A stretch of 64,000 nucleotides of DNA from Arsenophonus sp052174115 (GTDB lineage: Bacteria; Pseudomonadota; Gammaproteobacteria; Enterobacterales; Enterobacteriaceae), in contig JBQMRX010000001.1 in NCBI GenBank assembly GCA_052174115.1, positions 1,116,001 to 1,180,000 on the forward strand. The letters are read 5' to 3'. Positions within the stretch are counted from its first letter, which is position 1; every line of letters begins with the position of its first letter. Below, piece after piece: positions 19,264 through 28,762 of the stretch. Position numbers and translations under genes: made by a program. The notes under the pieces are model-generated. The model was not told the origin of the DNA. It saw only the letters and a program-made list of their open reading frames with translations, and searched no databases.

Positions 19264-19944
19264 ATGTCTTTTTTACCAATTTGGCAAGATATTATTCGAA
19301 TAGAAAAAAAACAAAATTATTTTTATAATATTTTTACTTATATTATTGAAAAACGTCGACAAGGTATAAATATTTTTCCGCCTCAAAAAGATCTCTTTAA
19401 TGCTTTTTATTATACCAAACTAAATAAAGTAAAAGTTGTAATACTAGGACAAGATCCTTATCATACTCTTAATCAAGCACACGGTCTTTCTTTTTCAGTT
19501 CAACCGGGTATTCCGGTGCCACCTTCATTACTTAACATATATAAAGAATTAACAAAAGATATTTTATATTTTCAACATCCTAATCACGGTTATCTTATTA
19601 GTTGGGCGAAACAAGGAATATTATTATTAAATACAATTTTAACTGTTGAAGAGGGAAAACCATATTCACATGCAAAACTTGGTTGGGAAATATTCACAAA
19701 TAAGATAATTTCAGTAATCAATCAATATAGAGTTGGTGTAATTTTTTTATTATGGGGTTCTAATGCACAAAAAAAATGTAAATTTATTGATAACTTAAAA
19801 CATTTTATTCTTAAAGCTTCTCATCCATCACCATTATCTGCTCATAAAGGTTTTTTTAATTGTCGGCATTTTTCAAAAACTAATGAAATGCTTATAAAAC
19901 AAGGAATAAAACCTATTGATTGGATGTCAATTACCAAAAAATAG
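19264..19944 (+). CDS. ung: Uracil-DNA glycosylase
   Basis: Removes uracil from DNA, the first step of base-excision repair of deaminated cytosine. Family 1 motifs are intact: GQDPYH at residues 62-67 with catalytic D64, and HPSPLS at 187-192 with H187. The length of 226 is close to the 229 in E. coli. The start ATG follows AAAGGAATTAAATT. Keeping ung in so AT-rich a genome, where C-to-T change is the main pressure, shows that this repair step is still selected. The 3' end faces grpE across a shared hairpin terminator. Confidence 0.97.
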   Translation: MSFLPIWQDIIRIEKKQNYFYNIFTYIIEKRRQGINIFPPQKDLFNAFYYTKLNKVKVVILGQDPYHTLNQAHGLSFSVQPGIPVPPSLLNIYKELTKDILYFQHPNHGYLISWAKQGILLLNTILTVEEGKPYSHAKLGWEIFTNKIISVINQYRVGVIFLLWGSNAQKKCKFIDNLKHFILKASHPSPLSAHKGFFNCRHFSKTNEMLIKQGIKPIDWMSITKK

Positions 19945-19951
19945 TAAATTA

Positions 19952-19977
19952 AATGCCACCTATATGATGGTGGCATT
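19952..19977. terminator. Bidirectional terminator between ung and grpE
   Basis: The perfect 9-bp stem AATGCCACC / GGTGGCATT has an 8-nt loop and is followed by ATTTT on the plus strand and by an A/T-rich tail on the other. It fills the 41-bp gap between two convergent genes. It is one of the few GC-rich hairpins in the window. Confidence 0.85.
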
Positions 19978-19985
19978 ATTTTAAC

Positions 19986-20594
19986 TTATTTTGATTTTGA
20001 CACAATTACCATCGCTGGCCGCAATAATCGACCATTTAAAGTATAGCCTTTTTGTATAACATCAATAACTTGGTTAGGTTCATGTTTTTCAGAATCGATT
20101 GTTGTCATTGCTTGATGTAATTCTGGATTAAAAGGAACATTCTTTTCTACTATTACCTGAATACCATATTTACTAACAGCAAATAAAAAAGATTTTAATG
20201 TTAATTCAAGTCCTTCAATCATTGACATTGTTTCATTTTTTTCATGATTAACAAGTTCGATTGCTCTTTCTAAATTATCAATTACAGGTAATAATTCATT
20301 AGCAAATCGCTCTAAAGCAAACTTATGGGTTTTTTCAATATCTTGTTCAGTACGACGACGAATATTTTCAACTTCAGCTTTAGAACGTAATAATAGTTCA
20401 CGCTCACGTTTTTGTGTTTCAAGTAGTTGTTGCTCTAATTCAGTAATGCGTGGATCAATTAATAATTCATCCTTAGAGGTTATTGACTGATTAGTTTTAA
20501 GAATATCTTCCATTTCCTCATTTTTTTGTATTTTTTTTAATTCTTTTTGTTTAGATGCTTGCTCATCATGCACTTTATGATCTTTACTACTCAT
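19986..20594 (-). CDS. grpE: Nucleotide exchange factor GrpE of the DnaK chaperone
   Basis: Releases ADP from DnaK and so drives its folding cycle. The protein of 202 residues (197 in E. coli) has a charged N-terminal tail, a long coiled coil from about 50 to 110 (ITELEQQLLETQKRERELLLR) and the compact C-terminal beta domain ending GRLLRPAMVIVSKSK. The hinge segment RFANELLPVIDNLERAIE is characteristic. I chose the ATG at 20592-20594, which gives the family start MSSKD and has GGAG eight bases upstream; an open frame continues four codons to a GTG. It is divergent from nadK as in E. coli. A sigma-32-like promoter lies about 50 bp upstream. Confidence 0.96.
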   Translation of the reverse strand: MSSKDHKVHDEQASKQKELKKIQKNEEMEDILKTNQSITSKDELLIDPRITELEQQLLETQKRERELLLRSKAEVENIRRRTEQDIEKTHKFALERFANELLPVIDNLERAIELVNHEKNETMSMIEGLELTLKSFLFAVSKYGIQVIVEKNVPFNPELHQAMTTIDSEKHEPNQVIDVIQKGYTLNGRLLRPAMVIVSKSK

Positions 20595-20643
20595 CAATAT
20601 CTCCACATTATTAGCATTAATTTAAATCCAAATTATTAATTTA

Positions 20644-20671
20644 ATATTGGGATAAAATTTTTAGATTCAAG
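20644..20671 (-). promoter_or_regulatory. Sigma-32-like heat-shock promoter of grpE
   Basis: On the minus strand, CTTGAA (20666-20671) is separated by 14 bp from CCCAATAT (20644-20651). This fits the heat-shock consensus CTTGAA-N13/14-CCCCATNT. It lies 50 bp upstream of the grpE start. A CCC triplet is rare in this intergenic background, which supports a selected site. Confidence 0.7.
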
Positions 20672-20702
20672 AGAAAACACTAATATGTAAGAGGAAAAAA
20701 TT

Positions 20703-21602
20703 ATGCTGGTCGGAAAAATAGCAAAAAAAACATTATTTAAATATATTGGCATTGTAGGTTATCCTCGAAATTTAAAAACACTGAAAATTCATGAACAACT
20801 TTATAACTGGTTACGAAAGAAAAAATATAAAGTAATTGTTGAAAAGAAAATTATTCAACATCTTAAATTAAAAAACGCTATCATAGGTAAATTAACAGAA
20901 ATTGCTAAAGTAGCAGATTTAATTATTGTTATTGGTGGTGATGGTAATATGTTAGGAGCTGCCCGTATTTTTTCACGTTACAAAAATAAAGTTATTGGCA
21001 TTAATTGCGGTAACCTTGGTTTTTTAACTGATCTTGTAGCAGATAAAGCATTAAAACAATTAACAGAAGTATTATCTGGTCATTTTTATGAAGAACAACG
21101 TTTTTTATTAAAAGCTCAGATAAGAAAAAAAAATCATAAACATCGAATAAGTACTGCAATTAATGAAATAATTTTACATCCAGGAAAAATAGCTCATATG
21201 ATTGAATTTGAAGTTTATATTGATAATCATTTTGCTTTTTCTCAACGTTCAGATGGATTAATTATTACTACGCCGACTGGCTCAACTGCTTATTCACTTT
21301 CTGCCGGCGGACCAATACTTACCCCAAATCTTGAGGCTATTGCGTTAATTCCTATGTTTCCTCATGATCTCTCATCACGTCCAATAGTTATTAGTAGTAA
21401 TAGTAATATTAAATTGAAATTTATAAAAAAAAATATTAATTATGAAATTAATTGTGATGGTCAAGTTATTTTACCTATTCAAGATGATGATGAAGTATTA
21501 ATTAAACGAAGTAATAAAAAATTTAATCTTATCCATCCAAAAGATTATAATTATTTTAATACATTAAGTTTAAAACTAGGTTGGTCAAAAAAAATATTTT
21601 GA
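20703..21602 (+). CDS. nadK: NAD kinase
   Basis: Phosphorylates NAD to NADP with ATP in the cytosol. The GGDGN motif at residues 78-82 contains the catalytic Asp. The second conserved glycine-rich part TTPTGSTAYSLSAGGPI binds NAD. The ending LGWSKKIF matches the family terminus, so the gene is complete. The length of 299 is slightly above 292 in E. coli because of a few extra N-terminal residues; the ATG follows AGAGG. It is divergent from grpE. In E. coli recN follows downstream, but here only noncoding DNA is present. Confidence 0.96.
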   Translation: MLVGKIAKKTLFKYIGIVGYPRNLKTLKIHEQLYNWLRKKKYKVIVEKKIIQHLKLKNAIIGKLTEIAKVADLIIVIGGDGNMLGAARIFSRYKNKVIGINCGNLGFLTDLVADKALKQLTEVLSGHFYEEQRFLLKAQIRKKNHKHRISTAINEIILHPGKIAHMIEFEVYIDNHFAFSQRSDGLIITTPTGSTAYSLSAGGPILTPNLEAIALIPMFPHDLSSRPIVISSNSNIKLKFIKKNINYEINCDGQVILPIQDDDEVLIKRSNKKFNLIHPKDYNYFNTLSLKLGWSKKIF

Positions 21603-22783
21603 GATTTTATTATTGTTTTATTTTATAAAAATTAATAAATATTCTATTTGTTAATAGTTGTTTTTACATATAAAAATAAAATAATTATAATTAATTTATT
21701 ACTTTATGTTTAAAATAAACTAATTAATATCAATATTATTTTTATTATATTTTCTTATAATAGAATATTTTATATTCATTTTTTATTGATATTTTTACAT
21801 TATAATATTAATTAAAAATAAATAAATATATAATTAAAATGAATACTTACTAGATAAATAATCGTTACTAATAATTGTTTACATTATGATAATTAATTGT
21901 AGAGTTATTTTTTATTATAATCATGAGAAATAAAGAAGTTATTTATTAGATATATAATAAATATTTGATTATTAATTATTAACATCCATTAATAATAAAA
22001 TATTTATAAAATATTTTTTTTTAAATAAAAGCATTTAATTTTATCTAAAATTGGTTTATAAAAAATAATATTAAATTAATAAAATTAATAAAATATTAAA
22101 TTTTAAACAAAAAAGTTATCTATCATACAAACAATTTATTAAATATCATGCTAAAAATTATAAACTCGATATTATAAAAATAATAAACATTAAAATTAGA
22201 TAAAAATATAAAATAAAATAATTATAAATAATCTTCATTAATTTAAAATATATAATAAATTATAAATAATTATAAAAAATAAATTTTTAATAAATAATTA
22301 TAATTAGTCTTGTTGATTATATAAATTTAAAAATTAATTTTAATATATTAAAATAGCTGATAAATCTTATTAAATATAGAAATAATAAATTAGTATTAAA
22401 TTAATTAATAATAACATACATCAATTTTTAATATTTTATAATATGTTTTATAATTAATATTAAAATTTATTCTGAATATTTATAAATCAATAATAAAAAA
22501 TTAACTATAATTTAACTTTAAAATTTATTTCAATTAATTAGACTAATTATTAATAAAAATTATACCAATAAAATAAATATTAGTGTATTTATTTACAATA
22601 AAATCAAGATATTAAATTATATTAAAATAACATAAAATATTAAATAACTAATATTAAAGTATCTTTAATTTTTAAAAATACTTAATTTTATTGTATATTA
22701 TGAGTTATAGAAAAATAATGAATTATTTTAAAATTTATTAATGTTAATTAATATTAATATTCAAGTTATAAAGGAATATAATT
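21603..22783. other. Gene desert at the recN position
   Basis: 1.2 kb between nadK and bamE, where E. coli carries recN. No readable RecN segment (for example a Walker A motif) was found. The sequence is almost pure A/T, and nothing else stands out. Confidence 0.6.
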
Positions 22784-23113
22784 ATGTATTATAAATTTTT
22801 ATTTTTTGTTATTATATTTTTTGTTATTTTAACAATGAGCTGTTCTATATTAGAACGATTTGTTTATCATCCTAATATTAATCAAGGAAATTACCTATCT
22901 ACTACTGATATTAAAAAAATTAAAAAAGGAATGACTCAAAATGAAATAATTTACATATTAGGAACGCCAATGATAAAAGAACCATTTGGCCAGAAAGTTT
23001 GGCATTATGTTTTTCGTCAGCAATTTAGCTATAAAAAAATTAAACAAAAAACATTAACACTTTTTTTTGATTCTAATAATGTTTGTATTGATATAAAACT
23101 AACAATGATTTAA
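22784..23113 (+). CDS. bamE: Outer-membrane assembly lipoprotein BamE
   Basis: Small lipoprotein of the BAM complex, which inserts beta-barrel proteins such as the usher into the outer membrane. It has a lipoprotein signal with lipobox LTMSC (Cys at residue 20). The SmpA/OmlA fold then follows: DIKKIKKGMTQNEIIYILGTP, then WHYVFRQ, then LTLFFDSNNVC. Length is 109 against 113 in E. coli; the last residues differ. An AAAGGA SD precedes the ATG. The gene stays in its E. coli neighbourhood (nadK-recN-bamE-rnfH-ratA-smpB). Confidence 0.94.
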   Translation: MYYKFLFFVIIFFVILTMSCSILERFVYHPNINQGNYLSTTDIKKIKKGMTQNEIIYILGTPMIKEPFGQKVWHYVFRQQFSYKKIKQKTLTLFFDSNNVCIDIKLTMI

Positions 23114-23236
23114 TTATATAAAAATTAATATTAATTAATCATATAATAAATATTATTAATTTTTTTTAAAAAAAATTAATAATTAATTAAGTAAAAACTA
23201 AATTAATGATTATTTATTTTATTTTAAATAAGTTTA

Positions 23237-23524
23237 TTAATATTTTATTTTATTTTTTGCTCGTTTACGACGTATTTCTTCTGGATTAATATGTAAAGAA
23301 GGATAAATTTCAATTCGATCTCCATCAGACAATATATCTGATAATTTAGCGGGCCGACTATAAAAACCAACTTTATTTTTATTTAAATCAATATCATCAC
23401 AAAGAGATAAAATGCCTGATTTTATAATCGCTTCCTCAACATTAGTTCCTTTCGTTAGGTTAACTTGTAATAAGAATTGTTTATTTTTTGATGCATAAAC
23501 AACTTCAATATTTATTTTAATCAC
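23237..23524 (-). CDS. rnfH: RnfH family protein (UPF0125)
   Basis: Small ubiquitin-fold protein encoded beside ratA throughout the Enterobacterales; its cellular role is unclear. The conserved core DIDLNKNKVGFYSRPAKLSD and the following GDRIEIYPSL match the family closely. The frame is open to 23542, but the best start is the GTG at 23522-23524. It gives IKINIEVVYASK, aligned with the E. coli N-terminus, and has GAGA seven bases upstream. The ATG at 23534-23536 is the alternative. With the GTG start the gene overlaps the end of ratA by eight bases, indicating coupled translation. Confidence 0.9.
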   Translation of the reverse strand: MIKINIEVVYASKNKQFLLQVNLTKGTNVEEAIIKSGILSLCDDIDLNKNKVGFYSRPAKLSDILSDGDRIEIYPSLHINPEEIRRKRAKNKIKY

Positions 23525-23948
23525 AATAAATCTCATGAGCACGTTGAATGAAAGATTGTATCATATCTTTACCAAATTCTTTAAAAATTTGATAAAAAAC
23601 TAACTCTATTAATTTATTAGTAAAATCAAAATAAAGATATAATTCAACTTTACATGTATTCTTACTTAATGGAATAAATAACCAGTTACCAATTAACTGA
23701 AATGGCCCTTTTATTAATTGTATTTTAATACTTTTATTAATCTTTAATGTATTATGAGTAATAAAAGTATTAGTAATACCATCATTAATAACCTTAACTG
23801 ATACGATCATTTCATTATTAATATAATTTAAAATTTGTATATCTACACAACCATTTAAAAATTCTGGATATGAATTTACATCATTAACTAAATTATACAT
23901 TTTTTCTACACTATATGATATTAATGTAGATCGATTAATTTTTAACAT
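23517..23948 (-). CDS. ratA: RatA family START-like protein
   Basis: Member of the START/coenzyme-Q-binding (COQ10-like) fold. In E. coli RatA was first described as a toxin inhibiting 70S ribosome association, while homologues bind ubiquinone; which applies here is unknown. The protein has 143 residues. Conserved segments are MYNLVNDVNSYPEFLNGC near the N-terminus and FDFTNKLIELVFYQIFKEFGKDM near the C-terminus. Its N-terminus matches the short form of the family. It overlaps rnfH downstream and is divergent from smpB, the usual arrangement. Confidence 0.93.
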   Translation of the reverse strand: MLKINRSTLISYSVEKMYNLVNDVNSYPEFLNGCVDIQILNYINNEMIVSVKVINDGITNTFITHNTLKINKSIKIQLIKGPFQLIGNWLFIPLSKNTCKVELYLYFDFTNKLIELVFYQIFKEFGKDMIQSFIQRAHEIYCD

Positions 23949-24106
23949 AATAATTTAACCAATTAAATCAAAAAGAATAATAATTTTAATAAAAATTTAA
24001 ATAAAAATCTAAAATAACAATTTTATTTAATAAATACTCATTTAACATCAAATAATAAATTCATACCGTGCTATTTATTTATATATTTAATATAATTGAA
24101 ATTATG

Positions 24107-24586
24107 ATGAATAAAAAAATAAATAAAGTTAATCCAACTATAATTATTGTAAATAAAATAGCGCGGTATGAATATTTTATCAATGAAGAAATTGAAGCAG
24201 GTTTAGTTTTATTGGGTTGGGAAGTTAAAGCATTACGAGCTAATAAAATCAATATTAACAATAGTTATGTTTTACTAAAAAACGGTGAAGTATATCTTTT
24301 TGGTATAATAATTACTCCGTTAAATACAGTTTTTTCCCATATACTTTGTAATCCAATACGCATTCGAAAATTATTACTAAATAAACATGAGCTTGATTTT
24401 TTATTTAGTAAAATTAATCGCAAAGGATATACAGCAGTAGCATTATCGATTTATTGGAAAGGAGCTTGGTGTAAAGTTAAAATTGGTATTGCTAAAGGTA
24501 AAAAAGAATATAATAAGCGTTCTGACATTAAAGAACGAGAATGGAAGATAGACAAAGCAAAAACTACAAAAAACATATGGAAATAA
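24107..24586 (+). CDS. smpB: SsrA-binding protein SmpB
   Basis: Binds tmRNA and delivers it to stalled ribosomes for trans-translation. Conserved blocks are ARYEYFINEEIEAGLVLLGWEVKALR, SYVLLKNGEVYLFG and YWKGAWCKVKIGIAKGKKEYNKRSDIKERE (this last split here only for description), covering the OB-fold core and the basic C-terminal tail. With the ATG at 24107 the protein has 159 residues, against 160 in E. coli; the frame is open to 24068, but those extra residues have no counterpart in the family. The SD is weak. It lies just upstream of its partner ssrA, as in E. coli. Confidence 0.95.
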   Translation: MNKKINKVNPTIIIVNKIARYEYFINEEIEAGLVLLGWEVKALRANKININNSYVLLKNGEVYLFGIIITPLNTVFSHILCNPIRIRKLLLNKHELDFLFSKINRKGYTAVALSIYWKGAWCKVKIGIAKGKKEYNKRSDIKEREWKIDKAKTTKNIWK

Positions 24587-24642
24587 TGAATTTAGTACTA
24601 GTATTATTAATATTTTTTTGATACTATCTAATAGTAAATTTG

Positions 24643-25000
24643 GGGGCTGATTTTGGATTCGACGAGATTTGCAAAATTCAAGGTGCATGTCGAGGGGCGG
24701 TTTGCCTCGAAAAAAGCCGCAAAAAATAGTCGCAAACGACGATAACTACGCACTGGCAGCTTAATAATCTGCGCAGAGCCCTTTCTCCTTAACCTTTGCT
24801 CTTAGGATAAGTCAAGAGAGGTCAAACTTAAAAGAGATCGCGTAGATACCTAACCTGGGGTTGAAACGTTAAATTTAATCAGGTTAGTCTATTAGTAATA
24901 CGTCTATTTATAGCTAACTGACAAATATAGAAATTAGACTAAGCATGTAGTACCAAGGATAGAGGAATTTCGGACGTGGGTTCAACTCCCACCAGCTCCA
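24643..25000 (+). ncRNA. ssrA: Transfer-messenger RNA
   Basis: The 5' GGGGCTG pairs with 3' CAGCTCC to make the tRNA-like acceptor stem, and the T-arm GGTTCAACTCC is intact. The reading segment starts at the GCA at 24732 and encodes ANDDNYALAA before TAA TAA, a one-residue variant (D for E) of the E. coli tag ANDENYALAA. The pseudoknot sequences resemble E. coli tmRNA throughout. CCA is not encoded: the discriminator A at 25000 is followed by TTT, so CCA must be added by the tRNA nucleotidyltransferase. It is immediately downstream of smpB. Confidence 0.97.
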
Positions 25001-26990
25001 TTTATTATAAAACTAAAGTATAATTATAATTTAAAAATGACTTAAAAATGAAATTTTATCTAAATTAAAAATATTAAAAATGATAAATTAATTATTTTTT
25101 AATTTTAATTAAAATATTTTATATTTTATATTTTATATTTCATATTAATAGCTATTTATTTAATTTTAACAAATTTTAATTAATTTTCAAAAATGTTTTT
25201 CTTCAGTTAATAAAAAAATTATATAAATATTTTTTATAAATTTTTTGAAATTAAATATTTTTTAATACTTTGAATTAAATTAATTCTTTTAATGATATAT
25301 AAAATTATATAAACTTATAAATTAAATATTAAATTAATTAATTTAAATATTATAATATTATTTTCATTAATTTATATGTTTATTATTAATATAATAAACA
25401 TATAAATTAATGAAAAATTATTTTATTTAATGAGCATTCATATAATAATTTTATTACATTTAATAATTTTAATAATATATTTTTATATTTAAAATTAAAA
25501 TTTAATAGTATATATCCCTATAATTTCATTATTTTATAAATAACTAGATATTCTAATTGAATTATATCAATATACTAATTTATAATATTTATTTTTTATT
25601 TAAAAATTATTTAGTAATACTTTTATTTAAAAATTTTCTATATTTATCATTATTTTTTAATATTATTAGTTTCAATAGAATACTATTTATCTAATTAAAG
25701 ATTTATATTAAACTACTTAAGTTTACTCTTATTAATAAGTATTATTAATATTTCATTAATCGAAAGAAAAAAATTTTATCATTATAATTAATAGTAATTG
25801 TATTTTACATAATATGTTACTTATAACATCATTAAATTTTTACTAAATCATTTATTTTTAATAATAAAACTAGTTTTTATAAATAAAAATTTATATCTAT
25901 ATGAATTTAATTTTTATATTTAAGAAAATAAATTATTTTTATGATTAATAATTTTATGACATAATATTTATTAAAAATTAAAATTTTTATATCTTTAACA
26001 TTTTTGTTAAATCATATATTTTTTTAAAATATTTTATTTTTATTAATACTCAAAATTATAAATATAGGTTAATAACCAATATAATTGATAAATAAATAGT
26101 AATATTAGATTATAAATTACTTTACAATTTATAATTAAAATTAAGTTATTATATGGTTTATTTTTAATTATTATTTATTTATTTCAATTGAAAATTAAGG
26201 TATAAATAATTATGAACAATAAAAACTTAAACATAAATTTTTTATTTTTATAAAATAAAAATAAGTTTTTATTTTATAAATAAAACTGCTTAATAGTAAA
26301 ATATAGATAATTTATACATCGTTAATAATTTTTTAAGTACTTATGATTCTTTAATATTTATTAAAAAAATCATAAATTATAACTAAAATTCTAAAATAAT
26401 ATATTGCCTAATAAAATTAGTTACCGAATTAATTATATATTAAATATTTTGATAAATAAATTTTTATTTTAATATTCTAATGAATCATTAAAATTAATTT
26501 AACAATAACTATTAAATACTTTAAAAAATTTTATGAAAATTTATTAAAATTAATAACATTTTTTCTAGATTATTAATCTTGATTAAACTTTTAAAAAATG
26601 ATTAATTTTATTAATAATAAAAGTAATTTTATAAATTTATTGATATAGAAAAACGATAATTTAATCTACTATAAATAAATTCATATATATTTTATCTTTA
26701 TAAAAATAAAATATATAATTATTAATTAATTTAACATAAAATAGAAAATATATTTTATAAATAAAAATATTTAAATAAATATCATTTAATATTAATAACT
26801 AAAACATTATTTTATTTATTTTTAAAATAAAGTACAATATTTCAATTATTGTTAAAACTATGAAATAAAATTCATTAACTTCTTAACATTATTTATGTTA
26901 ATAAATAATATTTTATATTAAAATAATAAAATTACTATTTTATAAAATTTTTTTATAAAATAATTTAGTATTTTGTTTTTATAAAAATAA
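25001..26990. other. Gene desert after ssrA
   Basis: 2 kb without genes. It holds a perfect 26-bp inverted repeat at 25361-25416 and a short 7-bp tandem repeat (unit TATTTTA, about four copies) near 25113-25140. No integrase or attachment-site duplication of the tmRNA 3' end was seen, although tmRNA is a common integration site. Confidence 0.6.
25361..25416. repeat. Perfect inverted repeat, 26-bp arms, 4-nt loop
   Basis: Arms 25361-25386 and 25391-25416 are exact reverse complements, including C/G pairs at two positions. It is 360 bp downstream of ssrA and not followed by a T tract. Confidence 0.88.
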
Positions 26991-27617
26991 TCATTTATTT
27001 TTTGTTATTTCTTCAATAGTTTCTAATGGAATTACTTTTTCAGTTTGATGCTCAATTTTTTCAGATTGACCAATAAATATACCACCGCTCTTAATAGACA
27101 TATGACTTACACGACTAATTCCTTGCAATGCACCATGTTCTAAGATATTTAGGTTATTTCCAAAACAAACACCATCAACAAAACCATCAATAATTATATT
27201 AGATGCTTCAATTTCACCTTCAATTTTTCCACATTGCATGATATGAATCGTTCCTTCTGTTACTATAATATTACCTTTAATTTGTCCCCAAACATAAATA
27301 TCACCTGAAATACTAATGTTACCTGTTAAAAAACTTTTTTTCGAAATAATTGTTACATCTTTTTGTTTAAGATTATTTTTTTTATCACCTTTCATTATAA
27401 ATATATTCGCATTTGAAGTATTTTGTTTTTTATTTCTAAACATCGTAATTAACCTCATTCTTATAAAGATAAATAATAAGATAAAAATAAACAAAAAAAT
27501 TAAAATAAAAAACCATGTTTTTACAATTACATTTGATATATATAACATCACTACTAACACCCATAGGAACCAGATAAAATAAAGATACAAATTTTCTCTA
27601 TCAGTAAATGTTTTCAT
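26991..27617 (-). CDS. ccmA: Bactofilin family protein (CcmA-like)
   Basis: Polymer-forming cytoskeletal protein. Two hydrophobic membrane segments cover about residues 10-30 and 34-53, then a basic linker, then a bactofilin beta-helix domain from about 85 to 190. That domain has repeated turns such as ISGDIYVWGQIKGNIIVTEG and GKIEGEIEASNIIIDGFVDG. The layout resembles Proteus mirabilis CcmA, which affects curved cell morphology, so the symbol is tentative. I start at the ATG 27615-27617; three codons upstream lies only a TTG. It is isolated between deserts upstream of ligA, and no partner gene is adjacent. Retention suggests a role in cell shape or in anchoring wall enzymes, an inference. 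Confidence 0.85.
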   Translation of the reverse strand: MKTFTDRENLYLYFIWFLWVLVVMLYISNVIVKTWFFILIFLFIFILLFIFIRMRLITMFRNKKQNTSNANIFIMKGDKKNNLKQKDVTIISKKSFLTGNISISGDIYVWGQIKGNIIVTEGTIHIMQCGKIEGEIEASNIIIDGFVDGVCFGNNLNILEHGALQGISRVSHMSIKSGGIFIGQSEKIEHQTEKVIPLETIEEITKNK

Positions 27618-28762
27618 TATTATCAAATAAACTCATTAAATAATATTTTAACAAGAAGTTATGGAACTGAACTGCTAATATAGAATATCAATTATATTTG
27701 GTATTAATATACTGATTGATATAAAAAAAGATAATTTATATTGAATTTAATAATAAATAAAGTAAAAATTTTAATATTATTAATAATATATATAAATTTT
27801 TACTTTTTTATTTAATTAATTAGCTTTTATTAAAAAATAATATAATCAAATAAAATATCAATTATTAAAATAATGATTTATTATATTCTAATAATTTTAA
27901 TTAAATTATTTAAAAATATATATTTAAATAAATATCTTATTAAAAATTAAAATATTAAAATATAAAAAATATTACAGTAAATTTATATCTTTATTATTAT
28001 TTTATTTATCGTAAATTACTAAAAAAATTATTTAGTAATAATAAAAATATCACTAAATATTAATAATAAAATTGATTTTGACAATAACTTGTTATTTATT
28101 TAAAAAAATATCTTTTATAAACTTTATTATTAATTATTATAATTAATAATAAAGTTTATAAATTGATCTTTTTAATAAAGATAACTATAATTAGTTAATA
28201 TATATTTTATATTAGAATATCAATTTTTTATCATCAAGTATTTTTTGATACCATTTTTATAAAATACCTTTAATTTTTTTTTGTTATTATCATAATAATT
28301 ATTATTTATCCATCCATGATTGTTAAAAAATAATCATACTTGTTTTTATTGAAAAAATGATAATATTTATTAAAATAAAAATAAATAAAACATAATGTTC
28401 TTTTTAATAAAAACTTTAAAAATTTTTATTTATTCTAAATTAAATAAAAATTAATTTTTTACTATATATGCGCTCAGTAAATATTATTATTAATAATTTA
28501 GATAATATATAGAATTATCTAAATTAAAATACCAAAGCTAGTAATTTTCCATTTAAATTATATTTGTTACTTGTAAAATAACTTAAAATACATCTATAAT
28601 TTCAATATGTTTATCTTTATAATTAAATATTATACAATTATTATCTATTATATACTATATTAAAATTATTTAATTTTTTTAAAAAAATTAAATATGACTA
28701 ATAAATATGCATAATATGTATGGTAATAATTATTAATTATACCTTTATTTTTATGGTAAATA
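27618..28762. other. Gene desert at the zipA position
   Basis: 1.1 kb between the bactofilin gene and ligA. zipA lies upstream of ligA in E. coli, and I see no remnant here. It contains a perfect 23-bp inverted repeat (28114-28162). Confidence 0.6.
28114..28162. repeat. Perfect inverted repeat, 23-bp arms, 3-nt loop
   Basis: Arms 28114-28136 and 28140-28162 are exact reverse complements including one C/G pair. It is located in the desert between the bactofilin gene and ligA. Confidence 0.82.

Noticed and set aside
24618..24637. Promoter candidate for ssrA (TTGATA and TAGTAA)
   Set aside because: Spacing does not fit a sigma-70 promoter and alternatives are equally good.
24443..24688. Open frame on the minus strand across the smpB end and the tmRNA start
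   Set aside because: It overlaps two firmly identified genes and has no SD or family match.
25113..25140. Short tandem repeat with a 7-bp unit after ssrA, considered as a possible CRISPR or regulatory repeat
   Set aside because: Only about four A/T-only copies without spacers; expected by slippage in such sequence.
25001..26990. Possible prophage or island remnant at the tmRNA 3' end
   Set aside because: No integrase, no second copy of the tmRNA 3' end and no change of composition were found.
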